5,174 nucleotides of DNA. Source: Bdellovibrionales bacterium RBG_16_40_8. GTDB taxonomy: Bacteria; Bdellovibrionota; Bdellovibrionia; Bdellovibrionales; UBA1609. The stretch lies in contig MEPT01000090.1 of the NCBI GenBank assembly GCA_001769925.1, positions 2,027 to 7,200 on the forward strand, written 5' to 3'. Positions 1 to 5,174 of this stretch are shown one piece after another; the stretch's first letter is position 1, and every line of letters starts with the position of its first letter. Position numbers and translations under genes: made by a program. The notes under the pieces are model-generated. The model ran no database searches and was not told where the DNA came from. It saw only the letters and a program-made list of their open reading frames with translations.

Positions 1-241
<241 letters not shown>

Positions 242-469
242 AAAATTGGATCTTATTATACCCTGCTAAGAATCAATTGAATCGACGACTGAATATTAAT
301 TCGTCATCACCCAAAAAATCTATCTTAGTCATTTTTCTCAAAATGTTATTAATTATGTTTTGCAAACAGTATTTCGTTTTAGAACGATCTACTATTTTAA
401 ATTATTACTATTCAATTTTCAAAGAACAAAAACTTTTATCCGCTCCGCCTTATGCGCTGCAAGCTCGGT
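242..469 (-). other. rrn internal transcribed spacer between tRNA-Ile and 23S
   Basis: This AT-rich spacer of about 228 bases lies between tRNA-Ile and 23S. I searched it for the tRNA-Ala that often follows tRNA-Ile in bacterial rrn spacers and found no cloverleaf or T-arm signature. Its one recognisable element is a second boxA at 416-428. The sequence just upstream of 23S should form one side of the 23S processing stem, whose other side lies outside the window. Confidence 0.85.
416..428 (-). promoter_or_regulatory. boxA antitermination site in the 16S-23S spacer
   Basis: On the minus strand this reads TGTTCTTTGAAAA, a close match to the rrn boxA element (E. coli TGCTCTTTAACAA; many other bacteria TGYTCTTTGAAAA). 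BoxA in nascent rRNA recruits NusB-S10 and other Nus factors, which protect untranslated rRNA transcription from Rho. A second copy sits in the leader. The surrounding 20 bases (411-430) match the leader copy at 18 positions, which argues against chance. A boxA between 16S and 23S is a usual position. Confidence 0.85.
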
Positions 470-546
<77 letters not shown>

Positions 547-558
547 AGACGGAACTTA

Positions 559-596
559 CTCTTTCAAAACTAAACAGCTAGTCCTGGATTTTGGGT
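559..596 (-). other. 16S precursor processing stem, 3' arm
   Basis: Positions 559-584 are complementary in the transcript to 2278-2303 in the leader over 26 bases, with two G-U wobbles and one mismatch. Positions 587-596 pair perfectly with 2261-2270 for another 10 bp. Such a helix bringing both ends of pre-16S together is the known substrate of RNase III in rRNA maturation. The two arms are about 1.7 kb apart, so the complementarity is not a local repeat. Confidence 0.88.
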
Positions 597-611
597 TTGA
601 CCAACGAAGTA

Positions 612-631
612 GTTCGATCTTGCGATCAAAC
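612..631 (-). other. Hairpin with GCAA tetraloop just after 16S
   Basis: The minus strand reads GTTTGATC-GCAA-GATCGAAC: eight consecutive pairs, one of them a T-G wobble, closed by a GNRA-type GCAA tetraloop. It lies about 10 bases beyond the mature 16S end and inside the long processing stem. It probably helps to fold the precursor. No terminator-like T run follows, so it is not a terminator. Confidence 0.7.
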
Positions 632-633
632 GA

Positions 634-2144
<1,511 letters not shown>

Positions 2145-2232
2145 AAAATGAATAAATTTATTTAGCTCAATCATCTAACGTTAGCACAAAAATTGTGCGT
2201 TTCGTTTCTTCTCAAATTGTTGACCTTTCCAA

Positions 2233-2252
2233 AATTTTCTCGAAAGAAAATT
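2233..2252 (-). other. rrn leader hairpin with TTCG loop
   Basis: The leader RNA reads AATTTTCT-TTCG-AGAAAATT, an eight-pair stem closed by a UUCG tetraloop (closing pair U-A, not the extra-stable C-G). It lies between the processing stem and the 16S 5' end. It may fold early during transcription and isolate the leader from the 16S domain. That role is inference; the pairing is seen directly. Confidence 0.65.
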
Positions 2253-2260
2253 CGGATCGG

Positions 2261-2303
2261 ACCCAAAATCACATTTTGGACTAGCTATTCAGTTTTCAAA
2301 GAG
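2261..2303 (-). other. 16S precursor processing stem, 5' arm
   Basis: Positions 2278-2303 pair with 559-584, and 2261-2270 pair with 587-596, forming the helix that encloses pre-16S. The arm includes most of the leader boxA (2293-2305). Positions 2263-2279 can also fold locally as CCAAAAT-GTG-ATTTTGG, a seven-pair hairpin that uses bases needed by the long-range helix. The leader may therefore switch from the local to the long-range structure once the 3' arm has been transcribed. Confidence 0.88.
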
Positions 2304-2305
2304 CA
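2293..2305 (-). promoter_or_regulatory. boxA antitermination site in the rrn leader
   Basis: On the minus strand this reads TGCTCTTTGAAAA, matching the first eight bases of E. coli boxA exactly and the common TGCTCTTTGAAAA form throughout. It lies about 15 bases downstream of the predicted transcription start and about 150 bases before 16S, the usual place for the Nus-factor loading site that makes RNA polymerase resistant to Rho on rRNA genes. No clear boxB was identified. Confidence 0.88.
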
Positions 2306-2324
2306 AAATTTCCGAAGACTTGCA

Positions 2325-2353
2325 GTTGTAAGTGAATAGATGAGCCGGGTCAA
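2325..2353 (-). promoter_or_regulatory. rrn promoter (sigma70-type)
   Basis: The minus strand has a -35 TTGACC (2353-2348; consensus TTGACA), a spacer of exactly 17 bases, and a -10 TACAAC (2330-2325; four of six to TATAAT). The predicted start is near 2318. It lies immediately upstream of the boxA and directly downstream of an A/T tract, the layout of strong rRNA promoters. The imperfect -10 fits promoters that depend on the upstream element and respond to growth rate. A second, more distal promoter cannot be excluded. Confidence 0.72.
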
Positions 2354-2360
2354 GTGGTCG

Positions 2361-2410
2361 GAAAAATATATTTTTTTTAGGTTTATAAAAATATTTTTGC
2401 GAAAATATTA
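2361..2410 (-). promoter_or_regulatory. A/T-rich UP element of the rrn promoter
   Basis: These 50 bases are almost entirely A and T, with runs of T and A on both strands, and begin a few bases upstream of the -35 hexamer. UP elements of this kind bind the alpha C-terminal domain of RNA polymerase and raise rRNA promoter strength. The position is right, but an AT-rich genome gives such tracts by chance, so this is partly inference. Confidence 0.55.
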
Positions 2411-2600
2411 TGCGGTGCGCTGGATAGCTGGCTTGCCATAAGTATGTGCAGATTATGCCGGTTTGCTGTGATCTTGTTGATTAGGCTGAATCACGCCAAA
2501 CTGGTCATGGGGCTGGGTATGGCGGGAATTTAGTCCAGTCGTAGGTGAACAAAGCCTCTTCGTAACAAAAAGGTGCCAGGCGCTTTTATGTACTTAATCA
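2411..2600. other. Intergenic segment of higher G+C, no gene found
   Basis: About 190 bases between the membrane-protein gene and the rrn UP element. By my count 2411-2580 is about half G+C, clearly richer than the genes to the right and the A/T tract to the left. Only short open stretches exist on either strand, none with a convincing start and ribosome site. It could be a remnant of a mobile or repeated element or of a lost gene. It contains an imperfect palindrome at 2567-2587. Confidence 0.5.
2567..2587. repeat. Imperfect palindrome with flanking A and T runs
   Basis: The plus strand reads AAAAAGGTGCCAGG then CGCTTTT; the minus strand is AAAAGCGCCTGG then CACCTTTTT. It is two base changes from a perfect AAAGGTGCCTGGCACCTTT palindrome. 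It lies 14 bases after the stop of the minus-strand gene at 2601 and ends in five Ts in that direction, so it could be a weak terminator for that operon. It could equally be a degenerate REP-like repeat. The mismatches make the stem poor, so neither reading is secure. Confidence 0.4.
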
Positions 2601-2611
2601 CTACTTAATCA
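2590..2611. repeat. 11-base tandem duplication across a stop codon
   Basis: On the minus strand TGATTAAGTAG is followed at once by TGATTAAGTAC. The first copy contains the final Ile-Lys codons and the TAG of the upstream gene. It is a simple local duplication; the second copy lies wholly past the stop and does not change the protein. Confidence 0.6.
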
Positions 2612-3074
2612 TAGAGAACATAAATATATAACCCAACGTGCGAAGAGAAAAAGCAATGATGCCAAATTTCATATGATACGATTTTTGTAATGCTGATGCT
2701 TGGTTATAATACCTTTTACGCCCAAAATAAATGACAGGTGTATACATAAGAACTGCCATAAGAGAAAATAAAATATGCATTTTTTCAGGCAACCCTAGCG
2801 ACATGCTAATAGCTGTTTCAACAGCTGATCTTTGTAATTCTAAAATTAAAACAAGTGCAAAGTCTAAACCGATAGCTGTACTCATTAATCTGACATGAAT
2901 TATTTTTTCTCTTCTATGAACAATACCAAATATCATTAATAAATAAGCTAAGGATGCCATTACCATAAATGGCGGAATTACAAAACTTAGAGCAGTAATA
3001 ATTGACAGCACAACCCATGTCACCCGGACAAGTGGTGAATTTAAACGATAACTTAAATCTCTGACTGTATTCAT
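2601..3074 (-). CDS. Small multi-pass membrane protein with conserved-type histidines, function unknown
   Basis: A 157-residue protein with no soluble domain. Hydrophobic segments lie at about residues 18-34, 36-52, 64-80, 99-117 and 136-155; the first two are separated only by Pro34-Pro35 and may form one hairpin. Histidines at 53, 60, 100 and 134 sit near segment ends, with basic clusters at HRREK (53-57) and GRKRY (118-122). This layout is reminiscent of the DUF420 (YozB/CtaM-like) and other heme-binding helical-bundle families, but I cannot confirm homology. The ATG lies 27 bases after the stop of the rhodanese gene, in the same frame, with GTGAG as a plausible ribosome site 9 bases upstream. 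It is the last gene of the putative operon. No frameshift or codon anomaly was seen. Coding status is well supported; function is not. Confidence 0.82.
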   Translation of the reverse strand: MNTVRDLSYRLNSPLVRVTWVVLSIITALSFVIPPFMVMASLAYLLMIFGIVHRREKIIHVRLMSTAIGLDFALVLILELQRSAVETAISMSLGLPEKMHILFSLMAVLMYTPVIYFGRKRYYNQASALQKSYHMKFGIIAFSLRTLGYIFMFSMIK

Positions 3075-3101
3075 ACTTAAATACTCACTAACATATTCTA
3101 G

Positions 3102-3521
3102 TTATTTTTTTCGAACAATAGTGAAATCGTTTTTGAGATCTTTTAACCCGCCAAGAGATTCAGCAGTAATATTTTTTTGTTTAAGCCACGCGACCACTTT
3201 TTGTGCGCGTATACCTGACGCGCAATAAATAAAAACTGTAGTACTTGAAGAAATGCCGAATTTTTTTAATAAATTATCGGGATTTGCTTTAAATTCTGAA
3301 AAGGCAAAGTGCTGAGCGCTCTCAGCTAGACCGCTCATGCTAAGTTCACTAAGCTCTCGCACATCTAGTAGCATTGCCTGGTTGGCACCAAGTAGAGATT
3401 TAGCCATCATCAGTCGATCTCTTTGCGCCCTGCTCATCGGCCAGTAGTTTTTAACAACAGCAAACACAACCAGTACAACAATAAAAAAAATAATTTTAAA
3501 CGCAAAATTTTGCTCAAACAT
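3102..3521 (-). CDS. Membrane-anchored rhodanese-domain protein
   Basis: A 139-residue protein: an N-terminal membrane segment (about residues 8-24) followed by one rhodanese domain (about 35-137). Seen in the domain: the LLDVRE motif (51-56, with Asp53 and Arg55), the active-site loop CASGIR with catalytic Cys100 and Arg105, and a late GG pair (124-125). Rhodaneses carry persulfide sulfur on this cysteine and transfer it to thiols or other acceptors. With a single N-terminal anchor the domain may face either cytoplasm or periplasm; basic residues after the segment (K24, R31, R34, R36) favour a cytoplasmic domain by the positive-inside rule. An in-frame TAG two codons before the ATG fixes this start as the first possible. 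The ATG overlaps the stop of a candidate small ORF upstream (ATGTTTGA), suggesting translational coupling. The physiological acceptor is unknown. Confidence 0.92.
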   Translation of the reverse strand: MFEQNFAFKIIFFIVVLVVFAVVKNYWPMSRAQRDRLMMAKSLLGANQAMLLDVRELSELSMSGLAESAQHFAFSEFKANPDNLLKKFGISSSTTVFIYCASGIRAQKVVAWLKQKNITAESLGGLKDLKNDFTIVRKK

Positions 3522-3654
3522 GCTCTAGTATTTGCTCTCTACTAAAAAATAAATCAATCAAAAGAATTACACTAACACCAGTGCTAAATAATATAACGAA
3601 AGTAAAAATACGAAAATAATGTCTACCTCTAAGCCCCTGGCTTAAGAAGTTCAG
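3514..3654 (-). CDS. Candidate small single-pass membrane protein (CTG start)
   Basis: Between the secreted-protein gene and the rhodanese gene a third frame stays open for 46 codons. It encodes a short basic N terminus (R9, R11, R15), a clear hydrophobic segment at about 16-37, and a polar tail ending REQILEHV. Its TGA overlaps the rhodanese ATG as ATGTTTGA, the sign of coupled genes, and its 5' end overlaps the upstream gene by 26 bases. There is no ATG, GTG or TTG before the hydrophobic segment; the only usual alternative start is CTG at 3654-3652, two codons after an in-frame TAA. Alternatives: it is the C-terminal extension of the upstream protein, reached by a frameshift (real or a sequencing error), giving that protein a C-terminal anchor; or it is a chance open frame in AT-rich DNA. 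Confidence 0.45.
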   Translation of the reverse strand: MNFLSQGLRGRHYFRIFTFVILFSTGVSVILLIDLFFSREQILEHV

Positions 3655-4759
3655 GGCAACTTACTTCTGCGGGTTCGCTTAGGCTCTTGCGCAGCGGACC
3701 TAGTTTCAGCCTAAAAAAGCCAGGTGTACGTGGAGAGAAAGTCATGCGCACAACAACTAAACGCTTAGTTTCGTTAAGGTAGCTGAAGGCATCGCCAATA
3801 AACGGTGGAAATGCAATGAACGATGAACTGGCACCAGCACTTGCCATTTCATGCATTGATGAGAGGTAAATTGGTGCCCCTGGAGGGTAAAAAGTATTTC
3901 CTTCTCTGTAGAGAAGCTCCTGCCCAGGTTTTTGAAAAATAAACGAAACACCAAGTTTGGGGCTTACTCCATACATAACTGTGGGCGTATAGGCATAAGA
4001 AATCTTATCTTTTTCACTGAAAAATTCAAAAACAAATGCCTTGGAGCTTTTATTGTATCCTAAATTTAAACCAATACCGGCTGAGCCGCCAAGGGCATGC
4101 GAACCAACACCATTTAATCCGATTAAACTAAGGCTGCCTGAAATAACAATTTCATTCTGATTAGCAACAACATGTGACTGTGACCAGAGCCATTTATCTA
4201 CTCCCTTTAGCATATTGTAAACAAGTTGATAGCTGCGCTCACGTACGCGTTCTTTTAAACTTTTGTCAGAAGTTTCATTTTCTGCATTAGCAATTACTGT
4301 AGCAAGATCTTCTATAGGTTGTGGGGTGTCTGTGTTTTCATCTGAAGCAGCTTTAAAGTACGAACTCATTTTACTAAAAATTTTTGATATTTTATTTTTT
4401 ACAATACTGCCTACGCCATACAAGCCACGGGTATAATGCAAAGATGATGCGGCAATATTTAAAAAATGTGCTCTAGATGCAAGAAATTTTTTTTGCTCTA
4501 GCTCAGACATTTCAAGAAATGCTTCTCTATTGGCTTCAGAGTAAGGAGCCTCTTGCAAATCGTAAGTGTATTTACCGTTTAATTCGATAGTACATGTAAA
4601 ATCTCTTTGTTCACATGTAGTTGTAATATCAGGAGCATAGTTATCTTGTGCATAGCCTATCGTAGATGATGGTAAAATGCTAAAAATTTCTATTAAAAGC
4701 AAAAATATAAAACGCGCAGATATCAAATGTGTAGGTATAAAAAATCTATTTATTTTCAT
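3629..4759 (-). CDS. Secreted protein of unknown function with signal peptide
   Basis: A 376-residue protein. The N terminus has basic residues (K2, R5, R16), a hydrophobic core at about 17-30 and a likely signal peptidase I site after Gly-Tyr-Ala37, so it is probably exported. Two cysteines at 49 and 56 could form a disulfide, and a third (368) is near the C terminus. Residues about 75-200 are helix-forming and polar, with an acidic low-complexity patch at 139-165. From about 203 the sequence becomes beta-rich and glycine-rich (GSLSLIGLNGVGSHALGG, then alternating strands to about 275). This resembles outer-membrane or surface beta proteins but no family is recognised. The start is supported by GGAG 11 bases upstream. 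No convincing promoter was found in the 100 bases before it. It heads the run of same-strand genes. Confidence 0.85.
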   Translation of the reverse strand: MKINRFFIPTHLISARFIFLLLIEIFSILPSSTIGYAQDNYAPDITTTCEQRDFTCTIELNGKYTYDLQEAPYSEANREAFLEMSELEQKKFLASRAHFLNIAASSLHYTRGLYGVGSIVKNKISKIFSKMSSYFKAASDENTDTPQPIEDLATVIANAENETSDKSLKERVRERSYQLVYNMLKGVDKWLWSQSHVVANQNEIVISGSLSLIGLNGVGSHALGGSAGIGLNLGYNKSSKAFVFEFFSEKDKISYAYTPTVMYGVSPKLGVSFIFQKPGQELLYREGNTFYPPGAPIYLSSMHEMASAGASSSFIAFPPFIGDAFSYLNETKRLVVVRMTFSPRTPGFFRLKLGPLRKSLSEPAEVSCPELLKPGA

Positions 4760-4862
4760 GCGAGCGGCTACTCCGAATCTATACTAACTACCGGTTCTCT
4801 TAGTGGTTATCGCAAACCCTGTGCTAGAGCTAACTAGTTGAAATTATGCAGCAAATGTTATC
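4760..4862. other. Intergenic gap, no convincing feature
   Basis: About 100 bases separate the CLC remnant's stop from the secreted-protein gene. Beyond the GGAG (4774-4771 on the minus strand) that probably serves as that gene's ribosome site, I see no good promoter. A TATAGA at 4783-4778 is too close to the ribosome site and has no -35 partner at the right distance. Confidence 0.5.
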
Positions 4863-5174
4863 TCAATAGGAATAACTTACATGGCGTGAGCTCAATTTAA
4901 GCCATTGTGCCGAAAGGCCAACTAACATCATCGGAAAGATTGCCGAGTGACGATCAGTCATCTCAAGAACTAGAATAAACGAGGCAAATGGCGTTCTAAT
5001 GATACCAGTAACGCCGCCGCTGAGTTCATCTCTACAAGGCAAGTTCCGCGTCTGGCTCTAGTATAATTAAATTTTGTCAGGCTATAGCCCTCAGCTCAAA
5101 TTAAACTGGGGGTAAGGTTACGGCGTACCTTTTTGATAGATACTCGTATAGTTGGTAGCGTTCTGTTACAAATT
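4863..5174 (-). pseudogene. clcA: Decayed CLC-family chloride channel/antiporter, C-terminal remnant (runs off the right edge)
   Basis: The minus strand encodes the end of a CLC (ClcA/EriC) chloride/proton transporter, in pieces. One frame from the right edge reads LTPSLI (5116-5099), matching the GxFxPSL selectivity-region motif, and then hits TGA at 5098-5096. The same frame resumes past the stop and reaches MNSAAA, where CLC proteins have the AGM(G/A)A helix. After a shift near 5010-5020 a second frame reads GIIRTPFASFILVLEMTD and then PMMLVG, ending at TGA 4865-4863. This matches the well-known IRAPLTGI(I/V)LVLEMTDNYQLILPM of E. coli ClcA. At least one nonsense codon and one frameshift break the frame, so it is a pseudogene unless the assembly is wrong. 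The rest of the gene lies outside the window. The gene symbol indicates the family only. Confidence 0.82.

Noticed and set aside
2381..2530. Plus-strand open stretch of about 50 codons with some hydrophobic residues
   Set aside because: It starts in the A/T tract, has only an internal ATG with no ribosome site, and ends soon after. It faces against every other gene here.
2476..2590. Minus-strand open stretches ending in YPAP and HSKPA-like tails
   Set aside because: They are short, have no start codon or ribosome site, and match no family I know. They are noted only as possible debris of a lost gene.
3757..3954. Minus-strand open frame of 65 codons
   Set aside because: It lies entirely inside the 376-residue secreted-protein gene in another frame and has no separate ribosome site or recognisable features.
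4778..4806. Possible promoter for the secreted-protein gene (TATAGA)
   Set aside because: There is no -35 hexamer at 16-18 bases, and the predicted start would fall on the ribosome site.

Overview
The window carries the 5' two-thirds of a ribosomal RNA operon and, upstream of it, a small set of AT-rich protein genes. Everything supportable lies on the minus strand, so transcription runs from right to left. The organism looks like a Gram-negative bacterium. The 16S gene has the general form of deeply branching 'delta'/Oligoflexia-like proteobacteria, but this is a weak impression from reading and not a phylogeny. The protein genes are AT-rich with short spacers.

Right edge (about 5174-4863): the decayed C-terminal part of a CLC-family chloride channel/antiporter (ClcA/EriC type), recognisable by TPSL and LEMTD motifs but broken by an internal stop and a frameshift. 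Next (4759-3514) come a secreted protein of unknown function with a signal peptide and, overlapping its 3' end, a previously uncalled small single-pass membrane ORF that would need a CTG start. The small ORF's stop overlaps the start of a membrane-anchored rhodanese (3521-3102). That gene is followed after 27 bases by a histidine-containing multi-pass membrane protein (3074-2601). The tight same-strand packing suggests one operon, perhaps an envelope-located module involving sulfur or thiol chemistry, but its function is unknown.

The 2354-2600 interval holds an unexplained segment of about 50% G+C with an imperfect palindrome, then an A/T-rich tract that probably acts as an UP element for the rrn promoter.

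The rrn unit: a promoter (-35 TTGACC, 17-base spacer, -10 TACAAC), a leader with a boxA antitermination site and hairpins, 16S rRNA (2144-642), a spacer with tRNA-Ile(GAT) only and a second boxA, then the start of 23S rRNA (241-1, running off the left edge). Sequences flanking 16S are complementary over 26 bases plus a further 10, forming the expected precursor processing stem. The leader boxA lies inside that stem.
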